Shown: positions 1-4,792 of the stretch, in pieces
Layout: each line of letters starts with the position of its first letter
How positions within the stretch are numbered: the first letter of the stretch is position 1
Position numbers and translations under genes: made by a program
The notes under the pieces: model-generated
What the model was told of the DNA's origin: nothing
The model's input: only the letters and a program-made list of their open reading frames with translations
Database searches by the model: none
Assembly (NCBI GenBank): GCA_023229045.1
Contig: JALOAB010000158.1
Span: 1-5,418 of the forward strand
Length of the DNA: 5,418 bases
From: Fidelibacterota bacterium
Lineage (GTDB): Bacteria; Fidelibacterota; UBA2242
Reading direction: 5' to 3'

Positions 1-425
1 TCGGCGTGCAATCTACCGGCTCGAACGCTATCGTTAAAGCCTTTCAAACCGGTAAAATGCTGGCTATTGACAAAGCCGTTACGTTGGCCGATTCGATTTC
101 GGTGGCTTCACCGGCCAATGGCCGGATTTCAGTCAAATTCATGCGCGCCTGTCACGGCTGGGCGACTGAAGTCAGCGATGCGGATATTTCTCAAGCGCAG
201 TTACAGCTATGTAAAGAGGCCGGAGTTTTCGTCGAACCAGCCGCGGCGGCGGCTTGGGCGGGATTTTTGAAAGATCGCAACAAACTAAAGCCTTCTCAGA
301 AAATCGTAATTCTGCTCACCGGTCTGGGATTCAAGGATTTGGCCGCCGTCGAGAAAGTGGTCGAGATACCGGAAGCTGTCGAGCCCGACCTGGATTCTAT
401 TATTAACCGCCGAGAACGATCCTGA
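1..425 (+). CDS. thrC: Threonine synthase, C-terminal part (5' end outside window)
   Basis: This is the C-terminal ~141 residues of a PLP-dependent threonine synthase, which converts O-phospho-L-homoserine to L-threonine in the cytoplasm, the last step of threonine biosynthesis. The reading frame is open to the window edge (a GGC codon precedes the GTG at 6), so the GTG is internal and not a start. Recognisable family segments are the opening VQSTGSNAIVKAFQTGK, the LADSISVASPANG stretch, and GVFVEPAAAAAWAGF, the usual C-terminal small-domain segment of fold-type II PLP enzymes. The PLP-binding lysine lies upstream of the window. The protein ends in a short acidic, charged tail and a TGA at 423-425. 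No neighbour belongs to the threonine pathway, so any thr operon partner must lie to the left. Related threonine dehydratase-like enzymes share this fold, but the combination of segments fits threonine synthase best. Confidence 0.85.
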   Translation, partial: GVQSTGSNAIVKAFQTGKMLAIDKAVTLADSISVASPANGRISVKFMRACHGWATEVSDADISQAQLQLCKEAGVFVEPAAAAAWAGFLKDRNKLKPSQKIVILLTGLGFKDLAAVEKVVEIPEAVEPDLDSIINRRERS

Positions 426-463
426 AGGATGTCCTATGGAGCTGAGGTCGCGGAGATTTGTTT

Positions 464-481
464 GACAAGATTAACCAGATA
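464..481 (-). repeat. Inverted partner of the 9-bp unit repeat
   Basis: The bases GACAAGATTAACCAGATA match the reverse complement of 642-659 (GACAGGATTAACAAGATT) at 15 of 18 positions. The two arms enclose about 160 bp with no convincing gene. Confidence 0.6.
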
Positions 482-626
482 TTTTTTCTTTGTAATTCTG
501 ATAGATGGAAGCCGATGTATTGGGATGCTGAGCGAGGAATTGCGTTTGCTAAATCATGGAGATGATTTTGGAGATTGCATATTGAAAGTCATCCTGCTGG
601 AATTACGTTACGTCGTAACTGGTTTG

Positions 627-632
627 TATAAT
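627..632 (+). promoter_or_regulatory. Possible -10 box for the MocA-like gene
   Basis: A perfect TATAAT lies 38 bases before the GTG start at 671. The -35 region at the proper distance (around 603-609) is poor and there is no TGn extension, so this is only a candidate. It would give a leader of roughly 30 nt that starts inside the 9-bp tandem repeat. Confidence 0.3.
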
Positions 633-659
633 AATCATGTAAATCTTGTTAATCCTGTC
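633..659 (+). repeat. Three tandem degenerate 9-bp units (AATCNTGTN)
   Basis: Three adjoining units are visible: AATCATGTA (633-641), AATCTTGTT (642-650) and AATCCTGTC (651-659). Positions 1-4 and 6-8 of the unit are invariant. The last two units form the right arm of the inverted pair with 464-481. Confidence 0.75.
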
Positions 660-670
660 TAAAATTATTC

Positions 671-1243
671 GTGGTTAAAAATATAGATACTGTCGTTCTT
701 GCCGCCGGGCTGTCTTCCCGCATGGGCGCTTTCAAACCGCTCTTGCCTTTCGGAAAATCTACGATAATCGAAACCGTTGTGAATACTGCGTTAGAATTGT
801 CGGAGAGGATTATCGTCGTAGTCGGCTTTAGGGCGCAGGATATAATCAACCTGAAGCACTGGGGTAACCGCGTGGTTTTCGCTGAAAATAAACATTACGA
901 AAAGGGTATGTTTTCTTCGGTAAAAATCGGCGTCTCGCAGGTAAAATCCCGCCGGTTTTTCATCGCGCTCGGCGATCAGCCGCAGATTCGGGCGACGGTT
1001 TATCAACAATTGCTAACCGCCGCACACACCGATGTCATTCAGCCGGCTTATAAAGGAAAACACGGTCATCCACTTCTGCTCAGCGAAAACGTGCGTCAGG
1101 TGATTCTATCTGCTGGCGAGAACGATCCGAATATCAATCTCAGAAAAGTTGTAGAACCATTCCGCAAAAGAATCGTCGAGATGAATGAACCGGGCGTTTT
1201 GATCGACTTGGATACACCGGAAGATTATCGCGGAGTGCGTTAA
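671..1243 (+). CDS. MocA/MobA-like nucleotidyltransferase (NTP_transf_3 type)
   Basis: A 190-residue single-domain nucleotidyltransferase of the MobA/MocA class. Family members transfer CMP or GMP to molybdopterin to build the dinucleotide form of the molybdenum cofactor; relatives act on other sugar or cofactor substrates. Visible motifs are the N-terminal NTP-binding loop LAAGLSSRMG (residues 10-19) followed by K22 and PLLP, GDQP (101-104, metal and nucleotide site), KGKHGHP (128-134), and the C-terminal DLDTPEDY (179-186) typical of MocA-type proteins. Length is normal for the family. The start is GTG at 671: an in-frame TAA at 650-652 excludes longer versions, and the next ATG falls inside the NTP-binding loop. 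No clear ribosome binding site precedes it. The final G-V-R codons and the TAA lie inside the first palindromic repeat. No molybdenum hydroxylase or XdhC-like gene is adjacent, so the substrate (CTP/molybdopterin or other) stays open. Confidence 0.8.
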   Translation: MVKNIDTVVLAAGLSSRMGAFKPLLPFGKSTIIETVVNTALELSERIIVVVGFRAQDIINLKHWGNRVVFAENKHYEKGMFSSVKIGVSQVKSRRFFIALGDQPQIRATVYQQLLTAAHTDVIQPAYKGKHGHPLLLSENVRQVILSAGENDPNINLRKVVEPFRKRIVEMNEPGVLIDLDTPEDYRGVR

Positions 1244-1326
1244 CAGCATTAATACCTTCGAACGCAGTTCGCAGTATTTCTTTCCTCGCTTCGCTCGGAA
1301 ATGTGCCAACACTGTTGACACACTCC
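1232..1326 (+). repeat. Palindromic interspersed repeat, copy 1
   Basis: Unit of 95 bp, 84/95 identical to copy 3 without gaps by my hand count. The ends form an imperfect inverted repeat, GGAGTG at the left and CACTCC at the right. Inside are hairpin B, CGAAC-GCA-GTTCG (1259-1271), a TTTCC...GGAAA stem, and hairpin D, TGTGCCAAC-ACT-GTTGACACA (1302-1322, 8 of 9 pairs). The 10-bp palindrome ACTCCGGAGT spans the right end (1322-1331). Similarity to copy 2 continues to about 1359 (a CGGTTG...CAGATGCTTA segment). It lies between two convergent gene ends and overlaps the 3' end of the MocA-like gene. Confidence 0.88.
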
Positions 1327-1383
1327 GGAGTAGATTTTCGCGGTTGATCAGATGCTTATACCTAACTCAGATAAACTTAGTCA

Positions 1384-1989
1384 TTATTCAATCGAATTTT
1401 GTGCCTCTCCTATGACGCACTGTATTCCGAAGAAGTAAGAATGTAACGCATCAACTACTTCAGACAAATTGCGAATATTTATATTTTGGAGATTTATTTT
1501 TATTGGACTCCCGTCTGTATAGAAAGGATAACGAAAGGCCTCAGACGAGGAATCATGTTCATCAAATTGTTTTAATATATTTTCAACATTCAATAGATCT
1601 TCTGAAGATGTTTCGATTTTAATTGTCACCAGTAAGGCGTTAGCCTCTTTCCATAAATCCATTATTTTGTGATGTTTTGGAAACTCATATTCTCCCGTCT
1701 CTTTCTTGTTCACCGAACCAATTATATCTTTTAGCACTAATTCTATATACTGTCTATATAGAAAAACAATCGGATACACAAGCGCATCCCGCAATATTCT
1801 ATTATCGTTTATCCATCTAGTAACAATATCACCAGCTTCTTTGTATCCTTCGGCATAAATAGATAATTTTTCCTCTGCTCTATAATAATCAAGAGAAGCT
1901 TGGTTCCAACGATCAAAATCCGTATTAAATACCCTTAATTCTTTTTTCGGCCATTTTTGATTTTTGATGTTCTCTTCTAGTAATGACAT
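1384..1989 (-). CDS. Uncharacterised helical protein, possibly HEPN-like (201 aa)
   Basis: A 201-residue, mostly helical soluble protein with no signal peptide or membrane segment. I do not recognise a named family with confidence. The pattern YPIVFLYRQYIELVLKDII (residues 72-90), then a histidine pair and DLW (KHHKIMDLW, 105-113), an acidic helix ending FDEHDSSSEAFRYP (142-155), and a final helix after NLRNLSE-like residues (170-177) resembles a group of uncharacterised, HEPN-like proteins often found in accessory regions. That assignment is inference. The start is well supported: AAGGAG (about 1996-2001) lies 6 nt before the ATG at 1989. Only 23 bp separate it from the stop of the upstream CsgG/FGE gene, so both are probably on one transcript. 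By eye it is clearly more AT-rich than its neighbours (long runs near 1560-1620 and 1730-1860), a hint of recent acquisition. It runs toward repeat copy 1. Confidence 0.75.
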   Translation of the reverse strand: MSLLEENIKNQKWPKKELRVFNTDFDRWNQASLDYYRAEEKLSIYAEGYKEAGDIVTRWINDNRILRDALVYPIVFLYRQYIELVLKDIIGSVNKKETGEYEFPKHHKIMDLWKEANALLVTIKIETSSEDLLNVENILKQFDEHDSSSEAFRYPFYTDGSPIKINLQNINIRNLSEVVDALHSYFFGIQCVIGEAQNSIE

Positions 1990-2001
1990 GATTTTCTCCT
2001 T
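1990..2001 (-). promoter_or_regulatory. Strong ribosome binding site of the 201-aa gene
   Basis: On the minus strand AAAGGAG precedes ATG at 1989 by 6 nt. It fixes the start and contrasts with the weak sites in front of most other genes here. Confidence 0.7.
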
Positions 2002-2012
2002 TTTATAAAATT

Positions 2013-3329
2013 TTAATGATCTCTCGCTATACGAAAACCGATAAAAAGGAAGCGATTGTCAGGATCACTGAAATGACGAATGGAACACCGCACGTAGAAT
2101 GGGCCGGTGAGCCATGAACCACCACGCAATACGCGGTAAGTACCTGATGACGGACCAGCAGGATTATTTTGCGTGGAATTCTGATAATATTTCGAATCAT
2201 ACCAGTCCTGACACCATTCCCAGACATTCCCGGTAATATCATACAAACCCAATTCATTCGGCTCGAAGGAACCCACCGGCGCCGTATAGACATAGCCGTC
2301 GTCGTAACCATCCCAAATTCCGCTCCATCCAAGCGCTCTCTTAGCAGATTCATCGCGAATATTCCCGCCTTTTCTACCTTCCGGGTCGAAGTTGCCCCAT
2401 GAGTATTTATAATTCTTCCCGCCGCTGCGCGCGGTATACTCCCACTCGGCTTCCGTCGGCAGGCGATACATTTTTCCTATTTTGCGGCTCAGCCATTCGC
2501 AGTAGGCTACCGCATCGTTCCACGATACATGAATTACCGGATGATTTAATTCACTCGAACGGCGAACATTTCCCTGCGCATCACAGCGCCAATTAATGCC
2601 CGCTCTCTTTTCCCAAATGCTTCCCGTCCATAAATAACTGCCGTCTCCTTTATCAGCATTAGTTTGATAACCTGTTTCGGCAATGAATTTTTCAAATTCT
2701 GCCACTGTTACTTCGTATTTGCCCATCCAGAAATCGCTCATCGTGACGGTATGTACCGGTTTTTCGTCGCCCTTTCCGTCGTTACTGCCCATCTGAAAGG
2801 TGCCGCCTTTGATGAAGACCATATCGGGAAGACCGTCAGTTTGGGGTGATTCGCTGGTGGGTTTTGAGGCAGTTACAGATAGATTGCCGGCCAGTTGCGC
2901 GGCGACTGCGTTCAGGCAAGTCATGACGTCGCCGATGTCGCCTTTCAGATCGCACTTGCCGCCGCTGATCAGGTTGCCCTTTGCGACATCGATCAGGCGC
3001 GCGGTGACTGAATAAGTCTGTCCGACCTTACTGACAGAGCCGGCGACCATCTGTTCGACGGCTAAGAGTTGTCCGACTTCTACGGCGCAGGCGTCTGAAG
3101 TACAGCCGGACAGCTGAAATTGTTGTTCCTTCAGGATCGCGTCCATTTTCTCACGCTCCAGGACGACGAATTTACCGGTCAGGAAGAGTTCCAGTCTCAG
3201 CCGGTCAGTCAGGGCGCTGGCGTCGGCTTTGGAGACATTTTTCCCCTCGAAGTCAATCACGGCGATATTGGTCTGACCGTTGAGAGTCAATACCAGAAAA
3301 AGTAAGGCGGCCAGAAATTTCTTTTTCAT
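2013..3329 (-). CDS. Secreted fusion: CsgG-like N-terminal domain and FGE-sulfatase (SUMF1-like) domain lacking catalytic cysteines
   Basis: A 438-residue exported protein. Residues 1-19 (MKKKF, then a Leu/Ala-rich core) look like a Sec signal peptide; there is no lipobox cysteine. Residues ~21-150 resemble the CsgG/curli-assembly-like domain: NIAVIDFEGK, RLRLELFLTGKFVVLER, and a Cys pair in LSGCTSDACAVEVGQLLAVEQMVAGSVSKVG (C76, C81). After a short Ser/Pro/Thr linker (~150-167) comes a complete formylglycine-generating-enzyme-type domain (168-438): MVFIKGGTFQMGS, MGKYEVTVAEF, HPVIHVSWNDAVAYCEWLS, YRLPTEAEWEYTAR, GLYDITGNVWEWCQDWY, LRGGSW and a final GFRIAR. In true FGE two cysteines follow RGGS(Y/W); here the equivalent positions are T408 and V413, so cysteine-oxidase activity is unlikely and a binding or structural role in the envelope is inferred. 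The start has GAGG 5 nt upstream and a sigma70-like promoter at 3354-3382. Confidence 0.88.
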   Translation of the reverse strand: MKKKFLAALLFLVLTLNGQTNIAVIDFEGKNVSKADASALTDRLRLELFLTGKFVVLEREKMDAILKEQQFQLSGCTSDACAVEVGQLLAVEQMVAGSVSKVGQTYSVTARLIDVAKGNLISGGKCDLKGDIGDVMTCLNAVAAQLAGNLSVTASKPTSESPQTDGLPDMVFIKGGTFQMGSNDGKGDEKPVHTVTMSDFWMGKYEVTVAEFEKFIAETGYQTNADKGDGSYLWTGSIWEKRAGINWRCDAQGNVRRSSELNHPVIHVSWNDAVAYCEWLSRKIGKMYRLPTEAEWEYTARSGGKNYKYSWGNFDPEGRKGGNIRDESAKRALGWSGIWDGYDDGYVYTAPVGSFEPNELGLYDITGNVWEWCQDWYDSKYYQNSTQNNPAGPSSGTYRVLRGGSWLTGPFYVRCSIRHFSDPDNRFLFIGFRIARDH

Positions 3330-3353
3330 TTTATCCTCTTTATCAGTTGCTTA

Positions 3354-3382
3354 ATAATAAAGTGAATTCAGGAGAATATCAA
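3354..3382 (-). promoter_or_regulatory. Sigma70-like promoter of the CsgG/FGE gene
   Basis: Read on the minus strand, TTGATA (3382-3377) and TATTAT (3359-3354) are separated by exactly 17 nt, each matching the consensus at 5 of 6 positions. Transcription would begin near 3347, giving a leader of about 18 nt with the GAGG ribosome binding site before ATG 3329. The promoter starts about 14 bp from the end of repeat copy 2. Confidence 0.65.
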
Positions 3383-3395
3383 GAGTTTAAAATTG

Positions 3396-3512
3396 GGAGT
3401 GCTCCAGTGGAGTTCCTGCGGAACATTAACAGCATTAATGCATGCGAACGAAGTTCGCAGTATTCCTTTCCTCACTTTGCTCGGAAATGCGCCAATACTG
3501 TTGGCACGCTTC
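3396..3512 (+). repeat. Palindromic interspersed repeat, copy 2 (with a 22-bp hairpin insertion)
   Basis: From 3425 to 3512 the sequence aligns without gaps to positions 8-95 of copy 3, with 75 of 88 identical by my count. The left end GGAGTGC (3396-3402) is present but is separated from the rest by 22 extra bases (3403-3424). Hairpin B is at its best here: TGCGAAC-GAA-GTTCGCA (3443-3459), 7 perfect pairs. The segment CATTAA-CAGCA-TTAATG is also paired. Hairpin D is GCGCCAAT-ACT-GTTGGCACG with a T/G wobble. Five T's follow the right end (3520-3524), and similarity to copy 1 runs on to about 3545. This copy lies between divergent genes. Confidence 0.88.
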
Positions 3513-3634
3513 GGAGTCGTTTTTCACGGTTGCGTCAGATGCTTACATCGGGCACAAAAGCGATCGTCAGGTTGGAGAACCCGATGACAATAAACTAAAA
3601 AAATTCTTTTATCTGGACCACTTTGTCTGTATAT
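3513..3634. other. Intergenic remainder upstream of the MNT/HEPN pair
   Basis: After the repeat-like extension (to about 3545) this stretch holds a 7-bp inverted pair, CATCGGG (3546-3552) and CCCGATG (3580-3586), then AT-rich sequence leading into the promoter region. Open frames crossing it are made of repeat sequence and do not look like genes. Together with copy 2 and the two promoters it explains the 330-bp gap between 3329 and 3667. Confidence 0.5.
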
Positions 3635-3652
3635 TTTATACGTATGTATAAA
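3623..3652 (+). promoter_or_regulatory. Promoter of the MNT/HEPN operon
   Basis: TTGTCT (3623-3628) and TATAAA (3647-3652) are separated by 18 nt. Initiation near 3659 would leave only about 8 nt before the ATG at 3667, so the message may be nearly leaderless, in line with the missing Shine-Dalgarno site. A second possible -10 (TATATT, 3630-3635) has a worse -35. Confidence 0.45.
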
Positions 3653-3655
3653 TAT
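3631..3655. promoter_or_regulatory. Palindromic operator candidate overlapping the -10 box
   Basis: The core is a perfect interrupted palindrome, TTTATAC-GTAT-GTATAAA (3635-3652). Allowing one extra T in the left arm the symmetry extends to ATATTTTATAC / GTATAAATAT (3631-3655). The right arm coincides with the TATAAA -10 box. The downstream gene starts with a winged-helix domain, so autorepression through this site is a reasonable inference. Confidence 0.55.
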
Positions 3656-3666
3656 TGCAGACAGAA

Positions 3667-4254
3667 ATGATCGAAAAACTGTTTACTTCTGCAACCCGCA
3701 TTACTTTATTGAGTGAATTTATGCTCAATCCGGAACGTGAATATTATCTGCGCCAGCTTTGTGCAATGCACGATCTGGCGCCCCGTTCGGTTGGTTTGGA
3801 ATTGGCAAATCTGGAAAGTATCGGGCTGATAACCAGACGCCCGGCCGGTAAAACGATTTTCTATATTGCTAATCGGAGCCACATTTTATTTCCGGAATTG
3901 CAAAGAATTTTCATCAAAACGGTTGGGTTGGCTGATGTAGTTCGGAACGCTTTGGAACCTTTTACAGCTAATATCTCGCTGGCTTTTACTTACGGGTCGT
4001 TTGCCAAAGGCGACTTTTCCGCCGAAAGCGATGTTGATCTTATGATTATCGGGCAGGTTTCTTCTTTTCAATTGTCCGAGACGTTGGGAAGAGCCGGCCA
4101 GCAATTAGGACGTGAAATTAATTTTGCCATTTTTCCGGAGAATGAGGCCAGGGAGCGCCTGGCAAACAATGACCATTTTTTTAAAAACGTGACTGAAAAT
4201 CCCAAACTGTATATAATTGGAACTGAGGATGAATTTAGAAAATTGGTCGAGTAA
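3667..4254 (+). CDS. Winged-helix DNA-binding + MNT-type nucleotidyltransferase protein (antitoxin-like)
   Basis: A 195-residue two-domain cytoplasmic protein. Residues ~1-68 form a winged-helix (ArsR/MarR-like) DNA-binding domain: EKLFTSATRITLLSEFMLNPEREYYLRQLC, then a recognition-helix region ending LESIGLITRRPAGKTIFYIAN with the typical wing. Residues ~85-195 are a minimal nucleotidyltransferase (MNT) domain with G110-S111 and the metal-binding D122-x-D124 in GSFAKGDFSAESDVDL. The segment LGREINFAIF (148-156) has no clear third acidic residue in its usual place, as in many relatives that I recall. In MNT/HEPN systems the MNT protein neutralises the HEPN toxin, in characterised cases by AMPylating it. 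ATG 3667 is preferred because homologues begin close to MIEKLF; a TTG at 3655 would add four residues. The 3' end overlaps the HEPN gene by 26 nt, implying translational coupling. Confidence 0.85.
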   Translation: MIEKLFTSATRITLLSEFMLNPEREYYLRQLCAMHDLAPRSVGLELANLESIGLITRRPAGKTIFYIANRSHILFPELQRIFIKTVGLADVVRNALEPFTANISLAFTYGSFAKGDFSAESDVDLMIIGQVSSFQLSETLGRAGQQLGREINFAIFPENEARERLANNDHFFKNVTENPKLYIIGTEDEFRKLVE

Positions 4255-4672
4255 CGGCTGGCTTAAGCCTCATCAAACCAGTAGGCAGGAAATCCAGAAG
4301 TTGTTGAACCTGATTAGGAGAGATTTGAAAGATTCGCAATCCACCGATATATCTGCCGATTGGCGCTTTGCGATTGCCTATAATGCGGCTCTGACGTGTT
4401 GCCAGATTGCGCTTTATTGCCGTGGGTATGAGGTTGCCCGCGGACAAAGCGAACACTATCGCATCATTCAATCATTGACCATGACAATCGGGGAAGAACT
4501 GGCGCCGGTGAAAACTTACCTGAATGCCTGCCGCAACAAACGCAATATTGCCGACTACGAATCGGCCGGATCGGTTTCTGCCGCTGAAGTGGCGGAATTA
4601 ATCACGGTCGCTTCTGATTTGTTTACCAAAATATCAAATTGGCTGACGGCAAATTATCCTGAAATGGCTTAA
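4229..4672 (+). CDS. HEPN-domain protein partner of the MNT protein (toxin-like)
   Basis: A 147-residue all-helical protein of a HEPN subgroup, resembling the SAV_6107-like type. Visible blocks are LENWSSNGWLKPHQTSRQEI at the N-terminus, AIAYNAALTCCQIALYCRGYEVARG (48-72), EHYRIIQSL (75-83) and the signature CRNKRNIADYE (101-111), followed by an amphipathic C-terminal helix. HEPN toxins usually carry R-x4-6-H as RNase site; here the motif reads R-N-K-R-N-I-A-D-Y with no histidine, so nuclease activity is not assured. The tyrosine (Y110) is kept near the place where HepT-type toxins are AMPylated. ATG 4229 is chosen because family members begin near LENW. The GAGG directly touching it is too close to serve as a ribosome site, and GGA at 4219-4221 has better spacing; TTG 4217 is an alternative start. 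The gene ends 25 bp before repeat copy 3. Confidence 0.82.
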   Translation: MNLENWSSNGWLKPHQTSRQEIQKLLNLIRRDLKDSQSTDISADWRFAIAYNAALTCCQIALYCRGYEVARGQSEHYRIIQSLTMTIGEELAPVKTYLNACRNKRNIADYESAGSVSAAEVAELITVASDLFTKISNWLTANYPEMA

Positions 4673-4697
4673 AGAATAGATGCCGGAAAATTATATT

Positions 4698-4792
4698 GGA
4701 GTGCATTAACAGTGTTAATGCATACGAACGCAGTTCGCAGTATTTCTTTCCTCGCTTTGCTCGGAAATGTGCAAACGCTTTTGGCACACTCC
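4698..4792 (+). repeat. Palindromic interspersed repeat, copy 3
   Basis: Unit of 95 bp flanked by GGAGTG and CACTCC. It carries a perfect palindrome with 10-bp arms around a central G (4702-4722; arms TGCATTAACA / TGTTAATGCA), hairpin B CGAAC-GCA-GTTCG (4725-4737), a TTTCC...GGAAA stem (4747-4767) and hairpin D TGTGC...GCACA (4769-4789). ACTCCGGAGT (4788-4797) spans the right end and six T's follow (4800-4805). The copy fills the gap between the convergent HEPN and cNMP-domain genes. Confidence 0.88.

Larger units (their letters stand above)
426..670. other. Gene-poor spacer between thrC and the MocA-like gene
   Basis: An open frame of 77 codons (429-662, +) exists here, but I do not regard it as a real gene. 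It has no Shine-Dalgarno site, no recognisable domain, and its C-terminus (NHVNLVNPV) is only the translation of three tandem 9-bp units. What the stretch does hold is that tandem 9-mer at 633-659, an inverted partner at 464-481, and a TATAAT at 627-632 that may belong to a promoter for the downstream gene. The reverse strand gave no convincing product either. It may be decayed remnant DNA; its origin is not identifiable by eye. Confidence 0.6.

Noticed and set aside
429..662. 77-codon open frame after thrC
   Set aside because: No ribosome binding site, no recognisable domain, and its C-terminus is made by the tandem 9-bp units.
1264..1321. Conserved minus-strand peptide (AHFRAKRGKKYCELRS) shared by copies 1 and 3
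   Set aside because: It is the translation of the conserved repeat DNA. Copy 2 does not preserve it, and the frames have no ribosome binding site or domain.
1232..1359. Insertion sequence or transposase remnant
   Set aside because: No transposase-like frame is associated with any repeat copy and no target-site duplication could be recognised.
1361..1379. CTAA...TTAG pairing as a terminator of the 201-aa gene
   Set aside because: The stem is 4 bp and AT-rich, with no T run on the minus strand.
3546..3586. CATCGGG / CCCGATG inverted pair as a terminator or riboswitch stem
   Set aside because: Only 7 bp with a 27-nt loop and no T run; a chance pairing is quite possible.
3347..3651. Short plus-strand open frames in the divergent gap
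   Set aside because: They run through repeat copy 2 and the promoters and have no coding character.
1232..4792. Repeats as integron attC sites, since they are imperfect palindromes placed between gene blocks
   Set aside because: I could not find RYYYAAC and GTTRRRY core sites at the ends, the blocks are not single genes in one orientation, and no integrase is present.
1232..4792. CRISPR array
   Set aside because: The copies are over 1 kb apart, longer than CRISPR repeats, imperfect, and separated by genes rather than short spacers.
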